Shown here one piece after another: positions 53,350 to 64,000 of a DNA stretch of 64,000 bases (its first letter is position 1; each line of letters starts with the position of its first letter). The stretch lies in the NCBI GenBank assembly GCA_021521415.1, contig JAIQDT010000824.1:248001-312000 (forward strand), in the 5' to 3' direction. Both the position numbers and the translations under genes were made by a program. The notes beneath the pieces were generated by a model, which saw only the letters and a program-made list of their open reading frames with translations, searched no databases and was not told where the DNA came from. The DNA comes from Bidens hawaiensis (lineage: Eukaryota; Streptophyta; Magnoliopsida; Asterales; Asteraceae).

Positions 53350-56300
53350 TAACTTTGGAAAGTATACATTTATAGCCCAAGACTATACTTTAACCCTTTA
53401 GTGTACCCACATCAAATCTCTAGGGACAAATTTGCAAATTCTGCATATTATGTCTATAATCCTTGGATCCGACCCGTTAACCCATATCCGTTTAACCATG
53501 AACCGGGACCCGTTTAGTAGCTTGAGCCACAATTTTTGTCGTAACTTTGGAATTGAATCATGTTCATGATTATCTTTACCAATTGCGGTCTAACCGATAT
53601 AACTAATTAAGAAACAAGATCAACTATAACGTGAATTGATTTATTCTATTAGCCGTCATAACCTAAAAATCGATTATATAACTTACGCTTGATCTTAATT
53701 CAATTTATTCCGTCTGCACACCCCCAAGACCAGCGCAAAACAAACCCCTATGATTAATTGGGTTAACGAAGTCCGGTGATAGCCGTTCGTCATCCTTGTT
53801 TCGCCGGCCCTGTAGCTCAAATGTAAGTAATAAATTACATGTTTGAATTCGTCCTGTTGCGTTTAACAGTAACCCTAACATTAATTGAGTAAACACCGAA
53901 CGGATTGAACAATTTCAAAATCTAGGGTTCTTAATCAAAAATTGGGTTTTTACTGATTCTGTATATATAGAAGTGTTTACAAGATTTAAACAACTACACA
54001 CCAGCATAGACGGCTTGTGTGTGTGTGTTAAGTCATGTGCCGGCCCTTAAGCGTGGGTCTGAGTCCTCCATAGCGTTTTGTGGTTATTTTTATTCCTTTA
54101 TCATTTTAATTCACTTTAATGTTATAATTAATATTAAATGTTAAATAAACAATATTTTATTCAAACCGACATCATAAAGTTAAATGTTTCGTGTCAACTA
54201 GTTTCGTTACAAGTTTTCGTGTATATATATAGGGAGAGGATCAAGAGAAAACTTACATTTAGAGAGAAAACTAAAAAACTCCTAAAGAATTATTTTTAAT
54301 TAAAAATAAAAAATATTTTCAAAATTCTGTTTTAGCCATTATTCTTATATTTTCTTATATTTCACTTGAAAAATATAAAAAAAATAAAAAAAAACAAAAA
54401 AAAACCGCTGTAATGCACATACGTATTACTGTGCGAATACGTTGTATTACACATGTGTATTACTATGTATTTTTGAGTTTAATAGTTTTTTATTGCACAT
54501 ATTCAATGTGACATTCGTCAATTTCGGGTCTTGTTTGTATTCGTTTTTGTATTTGTTTATTATGTAAACCGACCCGATTTGTAAACCGAAGCTTATGTTA
54601 TAATTAAAATGATGGATTTATGTTACAATATTGTTTCACACTTGTTGGGTCTTGAAAACATCCTATTTTTATTTTCATTTTTATTTATTTATTATTTATT
54701 TATTATTTATTTATTTGTTGTTTTGTGTTTTTGTCTTGATCCATTTTGCATGAAAACTCTTGTGTCTCACACCCATATTTGACCACCAACATTACCTTAT
54801 ATATACACTACATTTCCTCTTCATTTTCCCTTGCTACAACTCCAAAAAAAAAAAAAAAAAAAACTCTCTCAAACATAAAAGATTCAAGGTTATCTTTTTA
54901 AGTGTTCTTGAAGGTTTTTAGTCTTTCATCTTAATTAGTTTATGTAGCCTTATTAATACTTGTTTATGGTTGTGCAACATATATATAATATATACTCCTT
55001 GTTTACCTTTGGTAGTTACTTCTCCGATTCCGGTCGATGAGGTTTCGGACCTCAAAAGGCAAGGCTTCATGGAGGACTTCGTGTCCTTGATATATATACA
55101 TCTATATAACTTGTTCATACATATTAATCTTGCTTATTTTAGTTTGTTGGTCATGTTTACAAGTTCCATGGTTATGGGTTTTTAAGAGTCTATGCTTCGG
55201 TTTAACCGTAAATAGCTCTAAACCGTAAATCGAACTTTGTTACTAGTTTTGTTAAATAATTGTTTAAATATACTTATTGTTAGATCTAAGTTTCTAAAAT
55301 CATTTTTACAAATTCTATGGTTATGGGTTTGTAGAATCTTACCTCGGTCTTAACCCGAAACACGATCCGAACCGAAAACCGAACTTTTGTTTAGAGAATT
55401 TATTGTTAGCTTTTGGTTGTAAAACTTAAAGCATTTTTATTTGTACATTATTATACAAGTTCTTTAGTGTTTGGACATGTGGAAACCATCTATGAACTTA
55501 TTGTGAGATGGAAACCGAACCAAACCGATTCTTACTCGCTTAAGACACACAAGTGTGTTTTTTTTAGCCATCAAGACTTGCATATTTCTTTAAAAATAGT
55601 TACAAATGGATTTTTAAATATTTTCTTAAGTACTTGGAAATGTTGGATCCAACTTGATCTCTTAACAGTCTAAAACAATGGAACTACATACTTGGATAAG
55701 TCTTATTAAATTTTATTGGGTTATCTCATAACATTCAATATTTTGGAAAGTTGACTTTGGGTTTGACCAATTATCAAGACCCGAACCGACAACCCGAACA
55801 CTCGATAAAAAAAACCGTTTTAGTATCTTTATTCCAAAGGGATTTGCATTCTTGCATTTTACCCACCTTATTACTTAACATAGGTTGAGTAAATATTAAG
55901 GTTAGATACTTTAACCCTGTTTCGAGCAAACTTACATTTTTAAAGGGTTATTATTATAAATCTTAAATAGTTACATTTTAAAACCTTGAACTTTAATTCT
56001 TTACATTTCTCAACATTTATTTTGTTTAAAGACCTTCAAGACAACCTTTCTAAATTCAAGACTTCTTTTCTTTTTAGGCATTGTGCGTTAAACTCCTCGT
56101 TCCGACAAATCTCCAAATTATCATCTTTCAAGTTTACTACTTGAAGGTGAGTACTTCATACCCCATTTTCCATCTTTTATTTTGGGGGTGACATTTCATA
56201 CTTATTCAACAAAATGCTTTATATTTGAATCTTAAACCACAAACGTAGTTGTATACTTTACCTAAATAATTGCTCGATTTGGTGTTCTATGCTTATATGT

Positions 56301-56882
56301 CTATGTGTTTATCGTTTTTGGTTGGTGGAACTATAAAATCCTAGACTATTTGGCATCCCCTTATAGCAAGGTGTCGTTAACGTAATGCAATTAACGATAA
56401 CTATAAAATCCTAGACTATTTGGCATCCCCTTATAGCTAGGTGTCGCTAATGTGTTTAGTGATATCAATTTATCCAAATTACCACTTTCATTTATCGTTT
56501 CGTTTGCAAGTTTTGTGGCTATCTTTATTATATACTAATATGATTAAACTTATGAATTGCTCACAAACCTTTGTGTTGACAAACTTTATTTTCTGAAATG
56601 TTGCAGGTTTGCATCTTGGTTGTTGTATGATTGTGAAGAAAACGACATCAAAGACCCTATGATATTAGTAAAAATGAACAATATCAAATTTGCCATATTT
56701 TGTGATATCTTGTTTATGGTTATTTTATGGATAATTGTTATGTGACATTTTCGATGTTGTGAAATGAAATTAGTTTATTAAATACTGTCACTTTAATTAG
56801 TGTCATGTGCTTATGGACAATCGTTACACCTCGGCATGTTCCGCCGCCTTTGGTCGGGGTGTGACAGATTGGTATCAGAGCC
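53149..56882 (+). mobile_element. Gypsy 5' LTR with primer-binding site
   Basis: LTR 53149-56866 (3718 bp) from TGTAACAACTCGG to TCGGGGTGTGACA. Two bases later comes the primer-binding site TTGGTATCAGAGCC (56869-56882), complementary to initiator tRNA-Met, which fixes + orientation. A TATA box is at about 54796-54806 (CTTATATATACA), with a CT-rich start region and a 19-A run at 54843. Other content: a 57-bp (TA)n tract (53289-53345) and a 70-bp tandem duplication (56331-56470). Internal genes are lost; only 56883-57010 of leader remains. No target duplication can be tested. Confidence 0.85.
56331..56470. repeat. 70-bp tandem duplication in the 53149 LTR
   Basis: CTATAAAATCCTAGACTATT starts at 56331 and again at 56401; both units continue TGGCATCCCCTTATAGC..GGTGTCG. 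Each carries a TATAAAA. Confidence 0.85.
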
Positions 56883-57010
56883 CTGACAATAGGATAGGTG
56901 GTTAGACGTAACGACCTAGTATTGTTATGCTTAGGGTCCTATACGTGTGCTCATACGTGTTTACTCTATTTTGATTGTTCATATCGCATAATATTTATAA
57001 ACTTGTTTAA

Positions 57011-58986
57011 TGTAACACCCGTCAACTTCCTGTTTAATGATGTAGCGCGTGTAAAGTATGTATAACTCTCGGGACTTAACCGACGTTTCTCGGAAGCCTT
57101 TACGTCATCCCGGTACGTTAAAGAACTTAACTTTCCTTCCATTTTGTCTTACACTTCAATTGGGAGGGGCCTGGATGTAAAATCTTTATATTATAATAAT
57201 TAACAAAACCCTAAACCCCTCCCCCCCTTGCAGCAGCGATCGGCCGAAGGCAGCCCCCCCCCCCCCTCTTGTTATTCGACTTTTTGATCAATTCCAAGCT
57301 CCTAGAGGTAGTTCAAGGTATGTACTACAATCTCCAACACTCTTTTCGTTCACCCCTAATCGTTTTGATGCTCAATTTTGCCGATACTTTTCGTTGGACA
57401 GATTTCGGCCAAAGTGAAATTGACCCACTTCCCGTGGATAAAAATTAAAGTTTCTGGTGTAGAAAGATTCCCAGGTATGGCATTTACATCATATTAAAAT
57501 TTCGTAGCCATTGGAGGTGTTTAGGTCGGTCAATCGATTTTAGTTCGAAAACTAGGGTTTATCGGGTGTAGAATTGTCAATTGTTGAGTTTGATGCGTTA
57601 ATCGATTGAATGACCAACCGAATCAGTTTGCATGGCCCTAGGGGAGTCTAAGGGATGTGGGAAAATTATTTTTTTGATACTCGGGGCTGTTTTGGTTGGT
57701 GATTGGTCAATCGAGTCGACGGTGCGCGAATTTTCGTTTTAAATGTTAAATTGAGAGTTGTAAAAAGGGACCGTCAACCCTATCAACTCGGGTGACATAA
57801 TTATGATGTAAGAAAAGGTTAAGATGGGAATTTGGTCCATTTGGGGCTGATTTTTTTGACAATTGGTTTTAAGATTTATTACGCGCGTATTCGACTCGAT
57901 TTGATTACCGGCGGGTGAGTTGTGCATCCGACCATAATCGTAGGGTGGATTTGGTTAATTGAAAGGTTTTAGGGGCTGAGGTAAAGTAATTGGGTATCGG
58001 TTGGGCATCGGGCCAAGTTTTTGGGCCTCGGGCCAAAGTGTTGGGCTTGAACGGCCCATTAGGCAAGTGTGTTCTTACGGTCCAGTTTAGTGACGCGTTG
58101 TGTGCAATTTACAGTCCCTTACTTGTGAGTGAGCACTTAGGGAGTCCTTAGCTCGTTGTTGGTGTTTGGTTGACCTCAGGTGACTTCATGATGCCCCTTT
58201 TTAACTCTTTTTAAGTTTTGGGCTAGCATGCACACCTAAGCGATTTTGCTTGATGAAATGTTTTAAACGATTTTACATAGGCTTGCTAGTATTGGTAGGC
58301 CCTGGAATGTTAAAGAAAGTGTGTATGTATATATATATATTATAGAATGGCCAATATTTGGTGAATGTTGTAGTCGTCTTGACTACTGAATGTTGCGTAT
58401 GCCTACTTTGTGTTTGCATGCGTTGAATGTTACGTGTTTGGGTTGTACGTTTTCTCGGCCCTGAATGTTATTATTGATATATATATATATATATATAGGA
58501 ATGCACGTATAGAGATGTTCATACGTAAGGATGATTATTTATTAAATGTGATGACCTAACTGATGTATTTCCGTTTACAGTTTTAAAACCATTGGAATAA
58601 TTATTAAGACTTTTGTTTCTTATTTAAAACTTGAACTCACTCAGCTTAAGCTGACTTTGTGTGCATGTTAGTGCGAGTTTCGGGTTAGGAAGAGGATGCC
58701 TTATCGCTTGGACGTGCACGAAGCTACTTGGACGGTGAAGGGCATACGGGATTTGAAGATTTTATTATTAAATATATTTTTTTTTTAAATTTTATTTAAA
58801 GATAATTATGTTGGTTTTAGGCAAAATTCCCGGGTTTTGGGAACTTATTTTGTTATTTACGTTTTCCGCCGAATTATACTCTGAATTGGTTATTTTAATG
58901 AAATGAATCATTTTTAAGTTTAAATATTTTTACAAGTGTTTTGAATGATTACCAACTGTGGGGTTCCCGGGGTTCGGGGCCTTACA
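57011..58986 (+). mobile_element. LTR of family F2 at a rearranged junction
   Basis: Starts TGTAACACCCGTCAAC, ends GGGGCCTTACA, 1976 bp, related to the solo LTR 6718-9107 (shared TGATGCCCCTTTT, CTTGAACTCACTCAGCT.AAGCTGACTTTGTGTG). Its flanks do not match (TTTAA before, AAGTG after). The left flank is a Gypsy leader, the right flank the middle of a Copia gag. It has a telobox-like AAACCCTAAACC (57207-57218), a C-run (about 57255-57266) and (AT)n at 58317-58340 and 58474-58497. The apparent start of the Copia frame at 58958 lies in this LTR and is not a real start. Confidence 0.85.
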
Positions 58987-59600
58987 AAGTGAGAAGATCA
59001 AGGACAAGCAACTGCTTGAAGACATGAGAAGTTTTGCAAGAGTGTGGTGCAAGAAGTGTGATGTTTATGGACATCACACTGATTCATATTGGGTGGTGAA
59101 AGAGACATTTGAAATTCCTGACATTGTCAGTGGATTTGATATGAAAGGATACAAAGAAATGTATGAGAATTATTTAAATGGAAGAAGGAGTTCTTCTGAT
59201 GGTGAGGATAATAGGATGACCTTGGAAAAGAGGCTAAAGTCTGTTATGAAAATCAATGAAAATGCAAAGAAACCAGACAAGTCTGCCAAAGGAAGAAGGT
59301 CAGGTGAAAAAGGAAAATCTAAGTTGAGACCTGGTGTCCTGAATGGTGATGAAAAGTTTCTCCTGAAATAGGGATTTGAACCACGGGGGTTTCAATGGAG
59401 AACCAAGCAAGAGATAAACAACTGGAAGGACAGTGTGATTAACAAGATTGAAGAAAGCATCAAGTCACCAGTTGAATATGAATCTGATTCTGATGAATCA
59501 TGTGAAACAGTGTATGAAGATCCAGTTCCAACTCCTGTTGAAGTTCAAAATGACTCTGACTTACAAACTGATCTAGTTTGTAACTCAAACTGTAACTGAT
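58987..59600 (+). pseudogene. S5 gag C-terminal part
   Basis: The frame reads FARVWCKKCDVYGHHTDSYW near 59034-59095, a zinc-knuckle-like C-x2-C-x4-H with the last Cys missing (Tyr in its place). Then comes a basic Lys/Arg/Gly-rich stretch (59260-59340) ending in a stop at 59369. A further frame (59450-59598) is acidic (YESDSDESCETVYEDPVP) and stops before protease. The N-terminal domain is lost. Confidence 0.7.
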
Positions 59601-59610
59601 CTTTCTATGT

Positions 59611-59910
59611 GTGTATAAGCAGGAACAGTCCTTGGATGGAAATGATATATGGTACATGGACAATGGATGTTCCAGGCATATGACTTGTGATAGGGAAGCA
59701 CTTATTAATTATGAAAGAAAGTTTGAAGGACCTGTTGGCTTTTGGAGTGATGAGAATGGAGGAAATATTGTAGTAAGAGGCACTCTAACAAATGGCAAAT
59801 ATCCTTTGAGAATTTGCTGCATGTTGAAGGAATACATTATAACTTACTCAGTATTTCTCAAGTGTGTGATAAAGGATACAAGGTTGCCTTCAATGAAGAA
59901 CATTGCCTAA
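59611..59910 (+). pseudogene. S5 protease
   Basis: Reads DIWYMDNGCSRHMT, then GPVGFWSDENGGNIVVRGTLTNG. The catalytic DSG/DTG is DNG here (Asn codon 59662-59664), which probably inactivates it. A frameshift near 59810 moves the following LLSISQVCDKGY block into the next frame. Confidence 0.85.
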
Positions 59911-60787
59911 TCCTCAAGCCTGAATTTGTCATTCCACCAGAAATGATTATGATGATGGCTCCAAGGAATGGGAACCTCTATGAGCTAAGAATGAAGAATT
60001 CAGTCTCTAGAGGTGGTTCATGTTTTGTCTCTAAAGCTACTGAAAGTGAGACCAGACTGTGGCATAGGAAGATGTGCCATGTCAATCTCAAAAACATAAA
60101 CAAACTTGTAAAAGGTGAACATGTGGGACTTCCAACAAGAGAGTTCATTTTGAGGGAAAATGTTCCTCATGTCTCAAAGGAAGGCAACATAAGTCAACCC
60201 ATAAGAGCAAAATGATAAATTATATTGATGAAGTGCTGGAACTACTTCACATGGATCTGCTTGGTCCTGTAAGTGTTCCAAGCATTGGTAAGAAGAGATT
60301 CTGTTTAGTAATCACTGATGATTTTTCAAGATTTACATGGGTCTTTTTCATCGGAAGTAAAGATGAAACTCCAGAGCTGATCAAGACCTATGTGTTGAAA
60401 ATGGAAAATCAATTGGAAAAAAGAGTGAAAGTGATTAGAAGTGATAATGGGTCAGAGGTTTAGAGTGGATTGATGGAAGAATTCTGCACTTCTAAAGGGA
60501 TCTTTCAACAGTTTAGTGCTCCAAGAACTCCTGAGCAGAATGGTGTTGCAGAAAGAAGAATTAGAACATTGATTGAATCTGCAAGAACCATGATAGCTGA
60601 TGCAAACTTACCAGTAACTTTTTGGGCAGAAGCTATCAACACTGCATGCTATATGCAAAACAGGGTTCTTTTGAACAAAGCTCACAACAAGACTCCATAT
60701 GAGATTATCTTCAAAAGAAAACCTTATATGAAGTTCTTGAAACCTTTTGGTTGTAAATGTTCATTGCTGAACACAAGGGATATCTAA
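59814..60787 (+). pseudogene. S5 GAG-pre-integrase and integrase
   Basis: 59814-60215: GNLYELRM, LWHRKMCHVNLKNINKL (HHCC zinc region, partial). 60212-60463: core start with HMDLLGPV and VIRSDNGSEV, then a stop. 60470-60787: FSAPRTPEQNGVAERRIRTLIESARTM, supplying the catalytic Glu, then TFWAEAINTACYMQNRVL and FGCKC. All three catalytic acids are recognisable but are spread over broken frames. Confidence 0.88.
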
Positions 60788-61515
60788 ACAAGTTTCAGTC
60801 CAAATCACTGGAATGTTTCTTTGTTGGATATTCAACTCAATCAAAGGCCTATAGAGTGCATGTTAAAGAGCACATGGTGGTTATTAAGTCCTCAGACATA
60901 ATTTTCAATGAAAATCACTTTAAGAATGTGGATGGACCCAAATGGTTGTTTGACCTGGAAAAGATGATTAAATCATTCAAGATATACAATAAAGACATGG
61001 ATGACAGCATGTTCAGAACAAGCATTGATGAGAAAGGAAAGCAAAAGCAGTTTTATATGGACAGGTTGTGGTCATTTGTTTCATCTAGAGAAAAAGGATA
61101 CACCTTTGAGAAAAGCAACCAAAGACCTAACGAAACGGAGATCAATGATTAAGAAGCTGCAGTTGAAGTATCAAATGAAGGACCAAGTGAAGTGGAGAGT
61201 GAACTACTACAAAGTCAACAGCAGATTCAACCTGAAGAAACAGACAGATTTGAAAACAGATTTCAGTCTTTGTTTGATTCTCTTCAGATTGGAACCAATG
61301 AAGCATCCTCATCTGCAGATACTCTAAACCAAGTGACCACTGAATCTGAAGAAAGGCCTCAGAATGAAACTGCTGATGTGGATATGAAAAATCTTGAATC
61401 AGTAGTAACAACACATCAAATTGTTCAGACTATCTCCACTAAAAAAAATCATCCTGCTGAGAACATTATTGGTGGCCTGCATGAAAGAGTGACAAGAAGT
61501 TCTTCTAAAAAGTAA
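60757..61515 (+). pseudogene. S5 integrase C-terminus and linker to RT
   Basis: 60757-61152: FQSKSLECFFVGYSTQSKAYRV, the conserved post-core block, then Lys-rich sequence ending in a stop. 61192-61515: Gln/Glu/Ser-rich variable linker with PAENIIGGLHERVTR, which normally leads into RT. Stops at 61152 and 61515. Confidence 0.8.
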
Positions 61516-61527
61516 ACATCTGCCTCT

Positions 61528-62079
61528 ATGCCTATTTTCTATCCCCAAGTAGAACCAAACAACATCAACCAAGCTTTAAAGGACAACAGCCGGGTAGAAA
61601 CCATGCAGGAGGAGTTGGCTCAGTTCAGAGACTTACATACTTGGGATTTTGTTGACAAACCCAAAGGAAAATATGCAATTGGCACCAAGTGGGTTTTTAG
61701 GAACAAGAAGGATGAAAGAGGGTCGGTCATCAAGAACAAAGCAAGGCTGGTGGCTCTAGGGTGCTTACAAGAAGAAGGAGTAGAGTTTGAAGAAGTCGTT
61801 GCCCCTATTGCAAGACTAGAAGCCATCATAATCTTCCTAGCATATGCAGCGTCAATTGATGAAGAAGTGTATGTAACTCAACCACCTGGATTTGAAGATC
61901 CAATCCATCCAAACAAGGAGTACAAGCTAAGTAAAGCTCTGTATGGATTACATCAAGCTCCTAAAGCTTGGTATGATGAGCTTTCAAACCACCTGTTGGA
62001 TAATGGCTTCGGCCGTGGAGCCATAGACAAGACTTTTTTTATAAGAAATGGAAGAAAGATCTACTGCTAGTACAAGTGT
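61528..62079 (+). pseudogene. S5 reverse transcriptase N-terminal part, motif A deleted
   Basis: Contains [38 protein letters not shown]-like [14 protein letters not shown] and [10 protein letters not shown]. Directly after AYAAS (61849) the frame continues [13 protein letters not shown]. Compared with S1 (12568 down) 19 residues are missing, including the first catalytic Asp block [22 protein letters not shown] follows; a single-base loss in a T-run near 62035 shifts the frame just before YVDD. Confidence 0.9.
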
Positions 62080-62984
62080 ATGTTGATGACATCATATTTG
62101 GTTCAACAAATGAACAAATGTGTAAAGACTTTGAACAAGTGATGAAGTCAAAATTCAAAATGAGTTCTATGGGAGAAATGAACTTCTTCCTTGGACTAGT
62201 ACAGCAGAAGGCAGATGGTATTTTCATAAATCAATCAAAGTATGTTCAAGAAATACTAAACAAATTCAAGTGCCATGATTACAAGACAGTGTCTACACCA
62301 ATGGACACACATGAAAAGATGGTACCTAATGAAAAGGGGGAGCTAGTGGACCAGCATGAGTATAGGGCCAAGATAGGATCATTGATGTATCTAACAGCAT
62401 CTAGGCCAGATATTATGTTTGTTGTGTGTGTCTGTGCAAGATTTCAAGCTAATCCCAAAGTCTCCCACATGTTGGCAGTGAAGAGGATTTTCAGATATCT
62501 TAAAGGAAAACCAGACTTAGGAATTTGGTACCCAAAGAACCCCACTTTTGACTTGATGGCCTATACAGATAGTGACTATAATGGTTGCAACATGAGTAGG
62601 AAGTCAACTTCAGGAGGATGCCAGTTTCTTGGAAGCTGGCTGGTGTCTTGGCAATGCAAAAAGCAGACTACAGTGTCCATCTCAACTGCTGAAGCTGAAT
62701 ACATTGCTGCATCTGCATACTGTGCATAGGTTCTATGGATCCAAAATCAACTGTTGGATTATGGTTTAAATTTCTTAATCACTCCTATTTTAATTGACAA
62801 TACTGCTACCATGTTTATTGTTAAGAATCCTATTCATCACTCTAAAACTAAGCACATTGAAATTAGGCATCACTTTATTAGGGAATTTAGTGTAAAAGGC
62901 TTAATAGAAATGAAAAGGGTAGATACATCTGATAATTTGGTTGTCATGTTCACCAAACATTTAGATAAAACCACATTTAGATAA
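62076..62984 (+). pseudogene. S5 RT C-terminal part and RNase H
   Basis: Starts at MYVDDIIFGSTNEQM with the intact YVDD loop, then GEMNFFLGL, SLMYLTASRPDIMF, and RNase H: AYTDSDYNGC (catalytic Asp), STAEAEYIAASAYCA (catalytic Glu), a stop (TAG at 62727-62729), then IDNTATMFIVKNPIHHS, KTKHIEIRHHFI and FTKHLDKTTF to the end of pol. Apart from that stop this is one of the best preserved stretches of the window. Confidence 0.92.
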
Positions 62985-64000
62985 AACAAGGTTTCATTTT
63001 CTGTTAAAATGTCTAGGTATGATAAATGTTGATGAAATCTGATTGATGATGTGTGCTTAACTGAGATGCTTACTGACTATCTATTTGTTGCTCACTGTGA
63101 TAAATTGCATGATTTGTTGATGTTTGCTTGACTGACAATTTTGATTGACTGAATCATGCTTGGTAAATTATGTGTGAAATATAACATGTATTTGATGTTC
63201 ATGCATTTTGTACTTAAATATTTGCATACTTGATATATTCTATGTAATTTTAAGTACTTCGAGCATGGACTGTTCTTGATAATGTGTTTGTAACTCCTCA
63301 AGCACAAACAATTTTACTTGAGAACTCTCAAGTATTTCGAGCACAAGAGACATATTTCTGCTGTTCGAGCATGGACATATGTACTGAAAACTTTCTAAGT
63401 ATTTCAAACACATGTCTATTGCTCGAGCACAATGGTTAAGTCTTGAACTTTCATGAAGACCTTCGAGCACATGCTTTGAAATGATATATTTCAAGTTTGC
63501 TCGATAGGATTGCTGTGTGCTCGAGTGAAAGTTTACTCAAGACTGTGAGTTTGCTAATTGTGTGAATCTTCAGTATTGTTTGTAAGTCATATGTGCTTAA
63601 ATGACAAAATGTCTTTCAAAATCAAGAGCAATATGGATTTTTCAAAGAAAGTAAATTTTGAAAACATAAATGATTTTGACTAAGCAAACAGTTTTTGGTG
63701 AACTCATATGAGAAATGATAATATTATTCAGTTACAAGCTTTGAAGAAGCTTAAAATGTTTTTTATATAGAGATAATATCCAACCTTATGGGAAATGATA
63801 GTACATTGTTTAAATCTCCTAACACATTGATTATAGGCTTAAAAGGTCTCTGTTCAGTCATTGACAATTTGTATGGTATCTTCTCATGAGTGTAATTTCC
63901 TATATGATACAAATATAATGATCATGCTAAGCCAGATGTGGTGATACATTTGAAGATTAAGGTGTGTTCACTAACACATCTCTCCGGATGATGGGTAGAA
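62985..64000 (+). other. S5 3' spacer with TCGAGCA motif array
   Basis: No gene. 63250-63540 carries many ACTTCGAGCATGG, TTTCGAGCACAAG, GTTCGAGCATGG, GCTCGAGCAC and GTGCTCGAGTG forms at spacings of 25-45 bp. The position after pol is equivalent to the spacers of S1 and S2. 63600-64000 is AT-rich with nothing recognised; no LTR start or polypurine tract is seen before the window ends. Confidence 0.6.

Larger units (their letters stand above)
58987..62984 (+). mobile_element. Copia element S5, gag middle to end of pol
   Basis: Order gag-PR-IN-RT-RH on the + strand. The gag N-terminus, leader and 5' LTR are missing (replaced by the LTR at 57011-58986), and the 3' LTR is beyond the window or unrecognised. 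Sequence composition and motif style (STAEAEYIAASAYCA, FTKHLDK) are those of the same broad Copia group as S1. Confidence 0.85.

Noticed and set aside
53806..53862. tRNA-like stretch (CCTGTAGCTCAAATG ... TTTGAATTCG)
   Set aside because: It resembles A and B boxes, but no cloverleaf can be formed and no acceptor stem pairs; it is inside a Gypsy LTR.
58958..58986. ATG apparently starting the Copia gag frame
   Set aside because: The ATG and first ten codons are the end of the F2 LTR; the gag homology begins only after 58986.

Overview
This window looks like plant nuclear DNA, most likely from an eudicot with a repeat-rich genome. Asteraceae is my best guess, inferred from the general style of the retroelement families and not from any host gene. 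I find no host protein-coding gene and no functional tRNA or rRNA gene. Practically all of the 64 kb is LTR-retrotransposon sequence in several nested layers, plus one SINE-like retroposon and one probable mitochondrial DNA fragment. Nearly every retroelement reading frame carries stops, frameshifts or lost catalytic residues, so these are annotated as pseudogenes.

Left part (1-26850) is one nest. A Gypsy LTR on the + strand (24272-26850, start missing) was entered by a Sirevirus-like Copia element S1 (- strand, 6261-24271). S1 was in turn hit by: Copia S2 (17200-22735, - strand, perfect TSD TCCAG) in gag; a solo LTR (6718-9107, perfect TSD TTTGG) in its 3' spacer; and Copia S0 (1-6260, - strand, left end outside the window) in its 3' ORF. 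S0 itself carries a solo Gypsy LTR (549-3504, TSD TCAGA/TCGGA).

Middle part (26851-45050): an LTR-like piece, a Copia RT fragment, then element S3 (28487-33650, - strand), which kept its LTR and a long non-pol 3' ORF but lost gag and pol. Next come a deleted + strand Copia (S6, to 34696), a second copy of the S3-type spacer, and inside that spacer a Gypsy chromovirus G1 (34942-44553, - strand) of probable Tekay/Del type. G1 has a 3.26-kb LTR, gag, protease, RT, RNase H, integrase and a chromodomain-like end. Its LTR contains about 190 bp that reads as plant mitochondrial rps3.

Right part (45050-64000): a badly decayed relative of G1 (G2, to 50286) with a 438-bp tandem duplication and a solo LTR (47985-49648, perfect TSD CGTCA); a Copia LTR with primer-binding site; a SINE-like retroposon with a 14-bp TSD (51178-51486); a 3.7-kb Gypsy LTR with primer-binding site (53149-56882); a further LTR (57011-58986) whose flanks do not match; and a + strand Copia pol (58987-62984) with its 3' spacer.

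The most interesting signal is in non-coding DNA. In the S1/S3 family a short dyad (consensus about CTTATGCGGCGCATAAG, drifting to CATATACGCCGTATATG) is arrayed about 25-35 bp upstream of the TATA box in the LTR, just before the gag start, just before the 3' ORF start, and again next to a TATA-like site in the spacer before that ORF. Two other Copia families show the same arrangement in part with unrelated motifs (CGAGAAC and TCGAGCA).
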